Assembly: GCA_016716065.1 (NCBI GenBank)
Contig: JADJXA010000013.1
Location: 62,001 to 126,000, forward strand
DNA length: 64,000 nt
Origin: Candidatus Leptovillus gracilis
Lineage (GTDB): Bacteria > Chloroflexota > Anaerolineae > Promineifilales > Promineifilaceae
Reading direction: 5' to 3'
This document shows positions 16,631 to 25,572 of the stretch, piece by piece. The notes under the pieces were generated by a model. The model saw nothing but the letters and a program-made list of their open reading frames with translations, did no database searches and had not been told where the DNA came from. Position numbers and translations under genes: made by a program. The first letter of the stretch is position 1, and each line of letters opens with the position of its first letter.

Positions 16631-16634
16631 ACCG

Positions 16635-17477
16635 ATGATCCATTTGCGATCTATCACAGCAAAGGCGTGGCAAAAGCAGGCCAACGCCCAATTCCCCTTC
16701 AACCTGCCCATTCTCGCCTCGCTGCGCGAATTGACCTTTGCCGAGCCAGTGACGTTTTTTGTAGGCGAGAATGGCTCTGGCAAATCCACCCTGCTGGAGG
16801 CGATTGCCTGCGCCGCGAACGCGACGACGGTGGGCAGCGAGAGCGTGCGAACGGATAAGACGTTAACGGCCGTTCGCCACTTCGCCCAACATCTCCAACT
16901 CTCCTGGAACCGGCGCACCCATCGCGGCTTCTTCCTTCGCGCCGAGGATTTCTTTGGCTACGCCAAGAGCCAGGCGCAGCTGCGGCAGGAGATGGAAGCG
17001 GGACTGAGCGCGGTTGACCAGGAATATCAGGGCCGCTCTAAACTGGCAACCGACCTGGCGAAAATGCCTTACGCCAGAGAGCTGCACGACATGAAGCAGC
17101 GCTATGGTGATGGGCTAGACGGCCGTTCACATGGCGAGAGTTTTCTCGCGCTCTTTCAGGCGCGATTTGTGCCCAACGGCCTCTACCTGCTGGACGAGCC
17201 GGAAGCGCCGCTCTCCCCCATCCGCCAATTGGCCTTCATCGCCGCCCTCAAGCAGATGGTGGCGCAGGAGGCACAGTTCATCATCGCCACCCACTCGCCG
17301 ATCATCATGGCCTTCCCCAGCGCGACGATTTTGCACTTTGATGGGGCGCAGATTCAGCCAGCCAGCTATGACGACCTGGAACACGTCCGGCTGACCAGGG
17401 ATTTTCTGAACAACCCAGAGGCATATTTGAGACATTTGGGAAATAACACGGGGGTCGCGGAGAGGCTTGGAGAATGA
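16635..17477 (+). CDS. ABC-type AAA ATPase of unknown role
   Basis: A 280-residue soluble ATPase of the ABC/RecF/SMC class. Walker A is GENGSGKSTLLEAI (about 45-58), a signature-like SHGES lies near 168, Walker B is YLLDEPEAPLSP (about 182-193) and the switch His is in ATHSPI. Related proteins are annotated simply as AAA-family ATPases and often act alone. It begins 4 bp after argJ and ends 4 bp before an argH relic, so it is in the arginine transcript, but nothing in its sequence links it to arginine. Its ATG lacks a strong ribosome-binding site, which would fit translational coupling to argJ. Confidence 0.8.
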   Translation: MIHLRSITAKAWQKQANAQFPFNLPILASLRELTFAEPVTFFVGENGSGKSTLLEAIACAANATTVGSESVRTDKTLTAVRHFAQHLQLSWNRRTHRGFFLRAEDFFGYAKSQAQLRQEMEAGLSAVDQEYQGRSKLATDLAKMPYARELHDMKQRYGDGLDGRSHGESFLALFQARFVPNGLYLLDEPEAPLSPIRQLAFIAALKQMVAQEAQFIIATHSPIIMAFPSATILHFDGAQIQPASYDDLEHVRLTRDFLNNPEAYLRHLGNNTGVAERLGE

Positions 17478-17481
17478 GCGC

Positions 17482-17607
17482 ATGAGGACCTGATGGGACG
17501 GCCGTTTCCAAAAACCAACGGCCGACTTCGTCTGCCATTACCTCCACAGCCTGCCCCTCGACCAGTGGCTGTTCAAGCAAGACATCACCGGCGCGCCATT
17601 CCTCTGA
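17482..17607 (+). pseudogene. argH: N-terminal relic of argininosuccinate lyase
   Basis: Reading from ATG 17482 gives MRT, then a stop (TGA), then WDGRFQKPTADFVCHYLHSL and LDQWLFKQDITG before a second stop at 17605. This aligns with the ArgH N-terminus (LWGGRF.KPTD...SL.FD..L...DI.GS). The stop stands where ArgH has Leu. The remaining 400 or so residues are missing, and the sequence to 17660 shows no further similarity. A functional argH, if the pathway is complete, must lie elsewhere. Recognition is by motif only. Confidence 0.7.
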
Positions 17608-17662
17608 TCGCCACGAATCCCGATGAAGTGCAATAACCCCTCTTCGAGGAATACAGCAACGC

Positions 17663-18034
17663 CTACTGCTCTCCCTCTCGTGTCCCGTCAAACGACCGGG
17701 TCAGCGTATGGACATCTATACGGTCAGTGTCGGGAGCAGCATAATAAACGGTAGCCGTTACCTCGTAGTAGGTGGTCGGTTTTTTGTCGCGCAGATGCAT
17801 GGTCAGGGAGAAATTAGCGTCTGCTGTCTCGATGACATTCAGCCAGCCGGCCGTTTCGCCGCGTTCGTTGACCACCCGCACTTCAATACATGGTTTTTCC
17901 AGGAATGGGGTCAAATGAAAGCCGACGGCCACACGACGGCCGTCTGGGTACACATACAGCCCCAGCTCATTCAGCCGCACGTCCTCGCGCGATTTCGGCG
18001 TTTGCGCCGGGTCATCAAAAAAGTTTATCTGCAT
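17663..18034 (-). CDS. Conserved hypothetical protein, about 123 residues
   Basis: A small soluble protein beginning MQINFFDDPAQTPKSREDV. It has an alternating hydrophobic pattern (VAVGFHLTPFLEKPCIEVRVVN, then YEVTATVYY) suggesting an all-beta fold. No family is recognised. ATG 18034 is preceded by GAGG at suitable spacing and is preferred over a GTG at 18040. It follows mfd on the same strand across a heptamer repeat and converges on the arg cluster. Function unknown. Confidence 0.65.
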   Translation of the reverse strand: MQINFFDDPAQTPKSREDVRLNELGLYVYPDGRRVAVGFHLTPFLEKPCIEVRVVNERGETAGWLNVIETADANFSLTMHLRDKKPTTYYEVTATVYYAAPDTDRIDVHTLTRSFDGTREGEQ

Positions 18035-18055
18035 TGCCACCTCTGGGGTTCATAA

Positions 18056-18096
18056 GCCGTAAACCGTAAGTCGGATTACGGATTACGGTTTACGTC
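18056..18096. repeat. CCGTAAA/GGATTAC heptamer inverted repeat
   Basis: Units of CCGTAA on one side and GGATTAC/GGTTTAC on the other form a short inverted array in the gap between mfd and the small hypothetical gene. Confidence 0.65.
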
Positions 18097-21000
18097 TCAC
18101 GTCCACGTCTCCAACTTCTCCAACACCTGCACCAATGTCACCTGCCACTCGTGGGTGCTTAACTCGCGGGGCATCCACACGGCCGATTTGCTGACGCGCA
18201 CCTGATTACCCAAATAACGCTGCAAACGATACCGGTCCAGGTTGTCCTTTTCAACGATGCGTACCTTGATCTGCCCGGCTTCGGTGGTAACGGCCGTCAC
18301 CCCCGCCCGCTGCGCCAGCGCCTTCACCCGCAGTTGATACAACAAATTATGCACCGGGTCCGGTATCGGGCCAAAACGATCGGCTAATTCCTCGGCCATC
18401 TCATCTATCTCCGGCAGCGTGCCCAGCAGCGCCATGCGCCGGTACAGGCGCAGCCGCAGCGCCGCGTCCGGAACATAATCCGTCGGCACATAGGCTGCCA
18501 GAGGCACGTCAATCAACACCGCCTCCGGGATTTCCGTTGGGAGCGCTTCGCCGGCTTCCAGCGCCTTGCGCTTCTTCACCGCATTGGTCAGCAGCCGGGT
18601 GTACAAATCGAACCCTACGGCCGAAATATGGCCGCTCTGCGACGCCCCCAACAAATCGCCGGCGCCGCGAATTTCCATGTCGCGCATGGCGATGGTGTAG
18701 CCCGCGCCCAATTCGGTATTCTCGGCCAGCGTCTCCAACCGCGCCTGGGCGTCTGGGGTGATCTGCCGCCAGGGCGCGTGGAAGAAATAGGCATAGGCGC
18801 GGCGCGCCCCTCGCCCCACCCGGCCGCGAAGCTGGTACAACTGCGACAGACCAAACTGCTCAGCGCGGTCTACAATCAGGGTATTGGCGTTGGGAAAGTC
18901 CAGGCCACTTTCGATGATGGTCGTGGACAGCAAAATATCAATGCGGCCTTCGGCAAAATCCAGCATGATCTGCTCCAACTGCCGTTCGCTCATTTGTCCG
19001 TGCCCCACCGCCAGCCGCGCCTCCGGCACAAGCGCCGCCAACCGCGCCCGCATGATGTCAATGGTCTGTACCCGGTTGTGGACAAAAAATATCTGCCCGC
19101 CCCGGTCCAATTCACGCAAGATGGCGCCTTTGAGTCGCGTCTCGTCCACCTCGCCGACGTAGGTCTGCACCGGCAGCCGTTCAGCCGGGGCAGTGTCTAT
19201 GACGCTGATATCGCGCACCCCGGTCAGGCTCATGTACATGGTGCGGGGGATGGGCGTGGCAGTCATGGTTAACACATCCACTTCGGTGCGCCACTGCTTC
19301 AGTTTTTCCTTATGGGCGACGCCAAAGCGCTGCTCCTCGTCTATGATGACCAGGCCCAAATCTTTGAAGGACACATCGTCAGACAACAGGCGGTGGGTTC
19401 CGATGATGATATCCACGTCGCCGGTGCGCAGGCTTTTGACGATATGATCCTGCTGCACGGCCGTGCGGAAGCGCGACAACATCTCCACTTTCATGGGAAA
19501 GGGCGACAACCGTTCCTTAAAAGTGTTAAAATGCTGCTGCGCCAGGATCGTCGTCGGGACCAGAATAGCGACCTGCTTATTGTCCAGAACCGCCTTAAAC
19601 GCGGCGCGTAAAGCCACCTCCGTTTTGCCATAACCCACGTCGCCACAAATCAAGCGGTCCATCGGCCGGGCCGTTTGCATATCGGCCTTCACCTCGGCGA
19701 TGACCCGCAGTTGGTCTTCGGTTTCGCGGTAGGGGAAGCTGGCTTCCAGTTCCACCTGCCACTCGTCGTCGGACGGGAAGGCGTGGCCGTCTATGGATTC
19801 ACGAGCAGCGTACAGCTCCAGCAGCTCACCCGCCAGCTCATCGGCGGCTTCCTGTGCTTTGGCTTTGGTGGCTGTCCAGCTCTTTTCGCCCAGGCGGTGG
19901 ATGGCCGGCGGCCGTTCATCGGAGCCGATCCATTTGCCCAGCCGGTCGGCGTGATGCACCGGCACGTAAAGCACATCGCTGTTGGCGTACTGCACCAGCA
20001 GATATTCCCGCTCCATGCCGCCCACCGCCCGCGAAACCAGCCCCATAAATTTACCGATACCATACTCCAGATGGACGACGTAATCACCGGCGGCGATGTC
20101 GGCAAAATAGGTTTCTGGAGCGGTGGGGCGCGTCTGCTGCCAGCGGCGCGGCGCGGGGCGGCTCCAGCCAAAAATCTCGGCGTCGCTGAGTAAATCCAGC
20201 AGGATTTTGTTGTCTTCGCGCCGTACCAGATTAAACCCTTCGCTGACCGCGCCGTGAACAAAGGTCAGCGTGCCCGGCTCTGGCAAATGAGGCAGCGTTT
20301 CGACGGGGTGGGCATGGGTGGCGGCGTTGGGCAGCAGCAGTGATGGCTGACTGGCCCGGTTTTCTTCACGCCACAGTTCGGCCAGGCGCGCCGCCTGCAA
20401 ACTAACCACCACCACACGATCATTTTCGATGCGTGTTTGTTTGAGTTGGGTCATCAGCGGCCGCATCTGACCGCCGTAGCGTGGTCCCGGTTCAAAAGCG
20501 TCGGCCAGACCGCCAAACGGCCGTTCACTACTTTCCACCCCTTCGCCCAACACCAGCGGCTGCCACCAGGCCAGGTCGGCGGCGGCGATGGACCAATCGA
20601 GAATAGGCGATGGGTAATCGGGCGGCAGGAGGGGCTGCTCGGCGGCAATCTGGTTGGCGTGTTGGTCCAGGTCTTGCACGGCCGTTACCAATTCGCGCCA
20701 ATCATCCACCACCACCAGCGCGTTTTCCGGCAAATAATCCAACAGGGTGGCGGGTTGGGCATAGATTAGCGGCAGGTAAAATTCCAGGTGGGCGAAGGTA
20801 CGGCCGTTTTGCAAATCGGCGATGTCATCGCGCCAGGAAGGCAGGCTGCCGGGCGCCGGACGGGCGTCTTCCGGCAGTACGAGGCCATACCGCTGCGCCG
20901 CTTCCGGTAGCGCCTCGCGCGCCGGGGGGACGACGATGCCTATTTCTTGTGCCGCCGGGTCCATTTCCAATGAGCGCTGCGTCGCCAGGTCGAAGTAACG

Positions 21001-21645
21001 CAGGGTATCAATTTCATCGCCAAACAGCTCGATACGCACCGGATACGGCGATGAAGCCGGGAAAATATCCACGATGCCGCCGCGCCGGCTGAACTGCCCC
21101 GGCGATTCGACCACGCTGACCGCTTCGTAACCGATTTCAGCCCAGCCGCCCAACGTCTTTTCCAGGTCCAACCGCCGCCCAACGCGCAAGACGCGGGTGG
21201 CTGCCAAAAAGCGCCGCTTAGGCAGTGTCTTCTGCAAAAAGGCGCGCGCCGATGTGACGATGAGCGGCGGCTTCCCCGCCGCCGGGATTTGCGGATGTTG
21301 TCCGGCCATCAGGCGGGACAATACACGCAGGCGAGACAGCCGGGCCGTTTCGCCCCAGGGGGCGCGGTCGTAGGGCAAGGGGGTTGGTTCGTAGAAACGG
21401 TAGACGCTGTTGTCATCGGGCAGCCACGCTTCCAGGGCTTGCATCCAGCGGGAGGCAGCGTCCACCTTGCCGGTCAGCAGCAAGATGGGAACCTGGCGGG
21501 CGCGAAACAGCCGCGCCAGCACCGGGGCGCGCGCGCCGGGCGGGAGGAGCAGGGGGGAAACGGCCGTTTCCCCATCCAAACCCTTGATGACGGCCGTAAA
21601 GGCCGGTAGTTCGTCGAAGACGTTGAGAAGGCCGGAAAGATCCAT
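18097..21645 (-). CDS. mfd: Transcription-repair coupling factor
   Basis: Mfd removes RNA polymerase stalled at lesions and recruits UvrA. All parts are visible in 1182 residues: an N-terminal UvrB-like region, an RNA-polymerase-interaction domain (YVVHLEYGIGKFMGLV, YADRLGKWIG-like), and a RecG-type helicase with Walker A GDVGYGKTEVALRAA near residue 670, the DEEQ box and GRVGRGARRAYAYFF. The C-terminal TRCF domain completes it. The reading frame stays open upstream to 21717, but that part is repeat sequence, and MDLSGLLNVFDELPAF at 21645 is the natural start. It has no Shine-Dalgarno because the heptamer array abuts it. Confidence 0.95.
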   Translation of the reverse strand: MDLSGLLNVFDELPAFTAVIKGLDGETAVSPLLLPPGARAPVLARLFRARQVPILLLTGKVDAASRWMQALEAWLPDDNSVYRFYEPTPLPYDRAPWGETARLSRLRVLSRLMAGQHPQIPAAGKPPLIVTSARAFLQKTLPKRRFLAATRVLRVGRRLDLEKTLGGWAEIGYEAVSVVESPGQFSRRGGIVDIFPASSPYPVRIELFGDEIDTLRYFDLATQRSLEMDPAAQEIGIVVPPAREALPEAAQRYGLVLPEDARPAPGSLPSWRDDIADLQNGRTFAHLEFYLPLIYAQPATLLDYLPENALVVVDDWRELVTAVQDLDQHANQIAAEQPLLPPDYPSPILDWSIAAADLAWWQPLVLGEGVESSERPFGGLADAFEPGPRYGGQMRPLMTQLKQTRIENDRVVVVSLQAARLAELWREENRASQPSLLLPNAATHAHPVETLPHLPEPGTLTFVHGAVSEGFNLVRREDNKILLDLLSDAEIFGWSRPAPRRWQQTRPTAPETYFADIAAGDYVVHLEYGIGKFMGLVSRAVGGMEREYLLVQYANSDVLYVPVHHADRLGKWIGSDERPPAIHRLGEKSWTATKAKAQEAADELAGELLELYAARESIDGHAFPSDDEWQVELEASFPYRETEDQLRVIAEVKADMQTARPMDRLICGDVGYGKTEVALRAAFKAVLDNKQVAILVPTTILAQQHFNTFKERLSPFPMKVEMLSRFRTAVQQDHIVKSLRTGDVDIIIGTHRLLSDDVSFKDLGLVIIDEEQRFGVAHKEKLKQWRTEVDVLTMTATPIPRTMYMSLTGVRDISVIDTAPAERLPVQTYVGEVDETRLKGAILRELDRGGQIFFVHNRVQTIDIMRARLAALVPEARLAVGHGQMSERQLEQIMLDFAEGRIDILLSTTIIESGLDFPNANTLIVDRAEQFGLSQLYQLRGRVGRGARRAYAYFFHAPWRQITPDAQARLETLAENTELGAGYTIAMRDMEIRGAGDLLGASQSGHISAVGFDLYTRLLTNAVKKRKALEAGEALPTEIPEAVLIDVPLAAYVPTDYVPDAALRLRLYRRMALLGTLPEIDEMAEELADRFGPIPDPVHNLLYQLRVKALAQRAGVTAVTTEAGQIKVRIVEKDNLDRYRLQRYLGNQVRVSKSAVWMPRELSTHEWQVTLVQVLEKLETWT

Positions 21646-21648
21646 GGG

Positions 21649-21735
21649 AATTGTGAATTGTGAATTGTGTATTGTGGACGATGGACAAGCACTATTGCTG
21701 CACCTGTCACCTACCACCTATCAACTATCAACTAC
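21649..21735. repeat. AATTGTG/ATCAACT heptamer array between pth and mfd
   Basis: Three to four AATTGTG units directly precede the mfd start. A linker and CTATCAA units follow and end in the last codons of pth. The whole intergenic gap is repeat. Confidence 0.7.
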
Positions 21736-22379
21736 TCTCCCGGTAAACTGCCATTATGCCGGGACATGGCTAACTGGATGCCTTCGGTGACGTAGGTGTA
21801 GGCGGCTTTGGCGGCTTCGTCGAGGATTTCGGCGACCAGCGGCAGGTCGGTGGGGCCGAAATCTTGCAGGACGTAGGCGGCGGGGGGCATTTGTCCTGGC
21901 GGGCGGCCAATGCCCAGGCGCAGGCGGGGAAATTCTTGCCCCAGGTGATTGATGATGGATTTCATGCCGTTGTGCCCGCCGGCGCCCCCTTTTTCGCGCA
22001 GACGCACTGTGCCCAGGGGCAGGTCTAGTTCATCATAAACGACCAACACGTTGGCCGCCGGGACCTTGTAAAAGTTTGCCAGCGGACCCACAGCGCTGCC
22101 GCTGTCGTTCATGTAGGTTTGCGGCTTGGCCAGGATGACAGGGTGCTCGGCGATACGGCCGTTGCCCGTCAGCGCCTTATTCTGCACCTTGCCCAGCGCG
22201 ATGCCATGCAGCCCCGCCAGCTTATCCACCGCCATAAAGCCCACGTTGTGCCGGTTCTTCTCATATCTGCGGCCTGGATTGCCCAGGCCCACAATCAGAA
22301 AACGCTCTTCGTTCACGTCAGTCAGTTCATCCACGTCGGGCCTCACCCGGCTTAACAAGTTTGTCCACCAATGGGTCAT
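21732..22379 (-). CDS. pth: Peptidyl-tRNA hydrolase
   Basis: Pth frees tRNA from peptidyl-tRNA that drops off ribosomes. The motifs are complete: FLIVGLGNPGRRYEKNRHNVGF with the catalytic His, ILAKPQTYMNDSG, VYDELDLPLG with the catalytic Asp, and GGAGGHNGMKSI. Before the usual N-terminus lie about 25 extra residues (MTHWWTNLLSRVRPDVDELT). Their ATG is part of an 11-bp tandem repeat, so the true start could be a GTG near 22316 giving a standard-length protein of about 194 residues. It lies upstream of mfd on the same strand, a common arrangement. Confidence 0.92.
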   Translation of the reverse strand: MTHWWTNLLSRVRPDVDELTDVNEERFLIVGLGNPGRRYEKNRHNVGFMAVDKLAGLHGIALGKVQNKALTGNGRIAEHPVILAKPQTYMNDSGSAVGPLANFYKVPAANVLVVYDELDLPLGTVRLREKGGAGGHNGMKSIINHLGQEFPRLRLGIGRPPGQMPPAAYVLQDFGPTDLPLVAEILDEAAKAAYTYVTEGIQLAMSRHNGSLPGE

Positions 22380-22412
22380 AAATGGGTCATAAATGGGTCA
22401 TAAATGGGTCAT
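22371..22412. repeat. Four tandem copies of an 11-bp unit (ATGGGTCATAA)
   Basis: Nearly perfect 11-bp units run from 22371 to 22412. The first copy supplies the pth start codon on the minus strand, so changes in copy number could affect pth translation. Confidence 0.85.
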
Positions 22413-22458
22413 AGTTCATTCATTGATTGGCCGGTTGTTAGCCAACCGGCCAACCCTG

Positions 22459-24429
22459 TTATTGCTCCAGGTCCAATTCGTACAAATTCCACAATTCGGA
22501 CGTTTGGGTGGTGTCTAGTTGGAAATTGCGCACTTCTGGCTGAGTAGCGGCCACTTTGAGATTGGTGAACAACGGGATACCCGGCAGCTCCTGGCTGAAG
22601 ATACGCAGCGCCGCCTGGTGATTGGTGATGTAAGCGTCTGTGCCCGGCAGCGATTGCCCGGCCGTGCGGCAGGCGGCGTCGTATTCCGCATTGCGCCAAC
22701 CGGTGGGGTTGATATTGTTCCAACCGCCATACCCTTCTTCACGCGGGCCGGTGATATTTTCTGACAACCAGAGATTACACGGGGGCTGTGCGGCCGCGCG
22801 CCAGGCCAGCGCGCCCATGTCGAACCGGCGGCCAAACAGCGAACCCAGCGGCCCATCACCGTACCATTCGGCCGGCTGGCGGAAGTCCAGGTCTACAACC
22901 AGACCACATTCAGCCAGATCGGCCTGCACCATTTCCAGCACCCGCGCCCGCAGCGGGCTGGCGGCATCGGCGCTGAGGCGGAAGCGGAAGGGCACGGCCG
23001 TTTCCGGCTGTTCGCGCACGCCATCTTCATCGGTATCCACGTAGCCCAATTCATCCAGCAGGGCGCGGCCGGCGGCCGGGTCGTAGGGCCATTGGGCCAC
23101 ATCGGCCGGGAAGAGTGGATGTTCGGCGGGGGTAAAGGTGTGCAAGAGTTCGGCGCGGCCGTCTAACAACTCATCCACCATACGCTGTCGGTCAATGCAG
23201 GAAGTGATCGCCTGCCGCACCTGGACATCGGTAAACCAGGGGGGACGGGTGCTGGCGTACTCTTTGATCGGCTCAATGCCAAAGGCGATCTGCTCGAAGA
23301 ACGGGCTGTTGACCACATGGGCCTGCACCAGCCCGGCGTCGGCGGCGGCCAAAACATCGGCCACCGCTTCCGGGGCGATGACATCCTGGGCGACAACGTG
23401 GCACTCGCCAGGCAGCAAATCCTCGGTCAACCCGGTGTTGACCTTAAACAGAACCGAGGCCAGGTGGGGCAGCCCTTCGTCGGCGCGGTAATAGGCGGGA
23501 TTGGGTTCCAGGCGAATGGTCGCGCCAGGAATCCATTCGGCGACGACAAAGGGGCCATTGCCCAGCGGCTTTTCCCGTGCTTCGGGCAAAGCCAGCAGTT
23601 CGACGGCCGAATAAAGGCCGTACTGGTGGCGCGGCAGCGGCGTCCAGACATTGGTGACAAAGCTGGAATCAATAAAACCGGGAATACCCACCCACTGCAC
23701 TGTTAAATCGCCGGTGGCTGTGTAGGCGGCCGTGCGCTCTATCTTTATTTTACTGCCCGGCGTCACCGGGTCGGCGGCAATCTCAAAGCTGAACACCGAA
23801 TCGTCGGCCGTCACCGGCTTGCCATCGGCCCAGGTCATTGGCTGAAAAGTAAATTCGACCACCATTTGCTGCATCGGCACACGCGATTTGTCGAAGCGCA
23901 CCAGGTCGCCATCGGCGCTGCGCACCGTCACACCATCGGTAAAGCGCCGGACAAGCCCGTTGGCGTCTAGCACCGTTGTGTTCTCGCGTACCTCGACTGT
24001 CTCAATGCGCACGCCGCCATTCTCGACTGAAGGCAAATCCACCAGACCTTGCGCCTGGTAATCGAAGCCAAGTGTGGTTAGAAGATTTTCGTAGAGGGCG
24101 TGGCGGACGGAAACGGCCGTCAACGAGTTGTCACCATACAAAAAGAGACTGGTCGGTTCAGCGGCCACGCAGACCACCAATTCTTTGGGCGGCGGTGGGG
24201 TGGCGGTGGGCTGCGGCGCAGCCGTCGGGGCCTGGGTGGCGACGGCCGTCGCCACCACCTCGGCCGTCGCTAAAACAGCAACTGTAGCGTCAGGCTCAGA
24301 TTGGGCAGCGGTGACGTTGACCACCGCGGTGGGAGACAACGTGGGGGGTGTGGCCGCGTTTTGTTCACGGCAAGCAGCCAACAACAACATACTGAAACAA
24401 GATACCAAAATTGCTTTTAACCAATTCAT
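22459..24429 (-). CDS. Peptide-type ABC transporter substrate-binding lipoprotein
   Basis: A 656-residue extracytoplasmic solute-binding protein of family 5 (oligopeptide/nickel type). The N-terminal lipobox LLLAAC is followed by a Thr/Pro-rich linker (residues 35-85). Family features include LYENLLT and a late segment with RQAITSCIDRQRMVDELL, as in DppA/OppA. The ATG at 24429 has GGAGAG seven bases upstream. A longer open frame to 24738 crosses repeats and is rejected. No permease or ATPase gene for this transporter is adjacent, so it is an orphan binding protein or works with a system elsewhere. Confidence 0.88.
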   Translation of the reverse strand: MNWLKAILVSCFSMLLLAACREQNAATPPTLSPTAVVNVTAAQSEPDATVAVLATAEVVATAVATQAPTAAPQPTATPPPPKELVVCVAAEPTSLFLYGDNSLTAVSVRHALYENLLTTLGFDYQAQGLVDLPSVENGGVRIETVEVRENTTVLDANGLVRRFTDGVTVRSADGDLVRFDKSRVPMQQMVVEFTFQPMTWADGKPVTADDSVFSFEIAADPVTPGSKIKIERTAAYTATGDLTVQWVGIPGFIDSSFVTNVWTPLPRHQYGLYSAVELLALPEAREKPLGNGPFVVAEWIPGATIRLEPNPAYYRADEGLPHLASVLFKVNTGLTEDLLPGECHVVAQDVIAPEAVADVLAAADAGLVQAHVVNSPFFEQIAFGIEPIKEYASTRPPWFTDVQVRQAITSCIDRQRMVDELLDGRAELLHTFTPAEHPLFPADVAQWPYDPAAGRALLDELGYVDTDEDGVREQPETAVPFRFRLSADAASPLRARVLEMVQADLAECGLVVDLDFRQPAEWYGDGPLGSLFGRRFDMGALAWRAAAQPPCNLWLSENITGPREEGYGGWNNINPTGWRNAEYDAACRTAGQSLPGTDAYITNHQAALRIFSQELPGIPLFTNLKVAATQPEVRNFQLDTTQTSELWNLYELDLEQ

Positions 24430-24446
24430 TTTCACTCTCCACAGAT

Positions 24447-24556
24447 TAGTGTACGTATTCCGTATTCCGTATTCCGTATTGCGTATTGCGTAATCCGTAG
24501 AGCGCCGCCTCTGGCTAGATGCCAACGGGAAACGGCATACGGACTGCGGTTTACGG
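24447..24556. repeat. TATTCCG heptamer array with inverted partner
   Basis: Six 7-bp units (TATTCCG, then TATTGCG) are followed by a linker and by AACGGGAAACGGCATACGGA and GCGGTTTACGG. The 20-bp block matches that at 3539-3609. It lies upstream of the binding-protein gene. Confidence 0.8.
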
Positions 24557-24592
24557 CTATTAGACCCCAAAATTTGGCTGTTCTTGATACAC

Positions 24593-25438
24593 TCAGTCGC
24601 GCTTCTGGGGACGCTGCCAATAGCTGCGCCAAAGCCAGCGAAAGAAGGCGCGCAGCAGCAGGTAAAGCGCCAATCCGCCAAAGATGAGCGCGGTGAAGCG
24701 GGCGCCCTGCCAAAAAGCGCGGCCAAAACGGCCGCCATCTATGCCCGCCAGTTGGTCAAAGACGCCCCCGGTCACGGCTGCATCCTGCGGCGCGCTCACC
24801 GCGCCGCTGCCCGGGTTAGCCGGAGCGGCCGGCGGGGTGGGGGTGGGAAACGGCGTCAACGATGGCAGGGCGGTTGGCTGTTGAAAAACGGCCGTTTCGC
24901 CGGCAGTAGGTGTTGTCGCCAGAGCCGGGGCAGCCCCATCGGTGGTCGCGGTGGGTGTGGCGGTCGGCGTAACATCCGCGTTCGCCACCACCAGGTCGGT
25001 GACGAAATATTCGTCGTAGTTGTAATCGGCCCGCACCACGCGCAGACGTAGTTGGTAACGGCCGTCTGGGAAAACGGGCGCCCCCACATCACGCCCAATC
25101 GTCGTGTCCCACACTGCCAGCGTGCCCTGGTTAACCGGCAGGCTGCCTTCGGCGAAGACAATCCAATCGGCCGTGGGGTCAGATACGTGGCGAAAAGCCA
25201 TCTCATAGCGCAAATAATCAGGGTGAACGGCCGTGCCCATCACGCGCACCACCCCGGCAATCGTCTCGCCAGAAACCGGTTGTGTGATACCATTACCGGA
25301 CTGCGCCCAAACAGGTTGGACGACCAACTGGCCCGGTGCGCCCATCGCCAACACCGCCAACGTTAAGAGCGGTATAACGAGGCGATACAAGGCTGGCAGC
25401 ACCATTCGCTTTCGTTTAAGATACAGATGTTTCATCAT
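24593..25438 (-). CDS. Exported membrane-anchored protein with Thr/Pro linker
   Basis: About 281 residues. A basic N-terminus and hydrophobic signal segment (LVIPLLTLAVLAMG) lead to an immunoglobulin-like outer domain (NGITQPVSGETIAGVVRVMG to LRVVRADYNYDEY). A Thr/Pro/Ala linker of about 80 residues and a single C-terminal membrane helix (ALIFGGLALYLLL) with a basic tail follow. The topology suggests a domain held outside on a stalk. Starts at 25438, 25474 and 25405 are all possible, and none has a good ribosome-binding site. No function can be named. It diverges from the triple-DsbA gene. Confidence 0.7.
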   Translation of the reverse strand: MMKHLYLKRKRMVLPALYRLVIPLLTLAVLAMGAPGQLVVQPVWAQSGNGITQPVSGETIAGVVRVMGTAVHPDYLRYEMAFRHVSDPTADWIVFAEGSLPVNQGTLAVWDTTIGRDVGAPVFPDGRYQLRLRVVRADYNYDEYFVTDLVVANADVTPTATPTATTDGAAPALATTPTAGETAVFQQPTALPSLTPFPTPTPPAAPANPGSGAVSAPQDAAVTGGVFDQLAGIDGGRFGRAFWQGARFTALIFGGLALYLLLRAFFRWLWRSYWQRPQKRD

Positions 25439-25572
25439 AAAAGCGTGGTGACGCAGCATGACTATGCAAAACAAACAGTGGAGTCTACCACAAACGGATC
25501 CACGTGACGAATAAATCTCTACTCTGCCCGGCCCGCAGACAGCGGGAACTCCGGGGAATTATAAGGAACAGT

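Noticed and set aside
24447..24556. CRISPR-like array at the heptamer repeats
   Set aside because: The units are 7 bp without unique spacers and invert at the centre; there are no cas genes in the window.
22459..24738. Long form of the binding protein starting at 24738
   Set aside because: The extra 103 codons cross the heptamer repeat and part of the neighbouring gene. ATG 24429 has a good ribosome-binding site and a lipoprotein signal.
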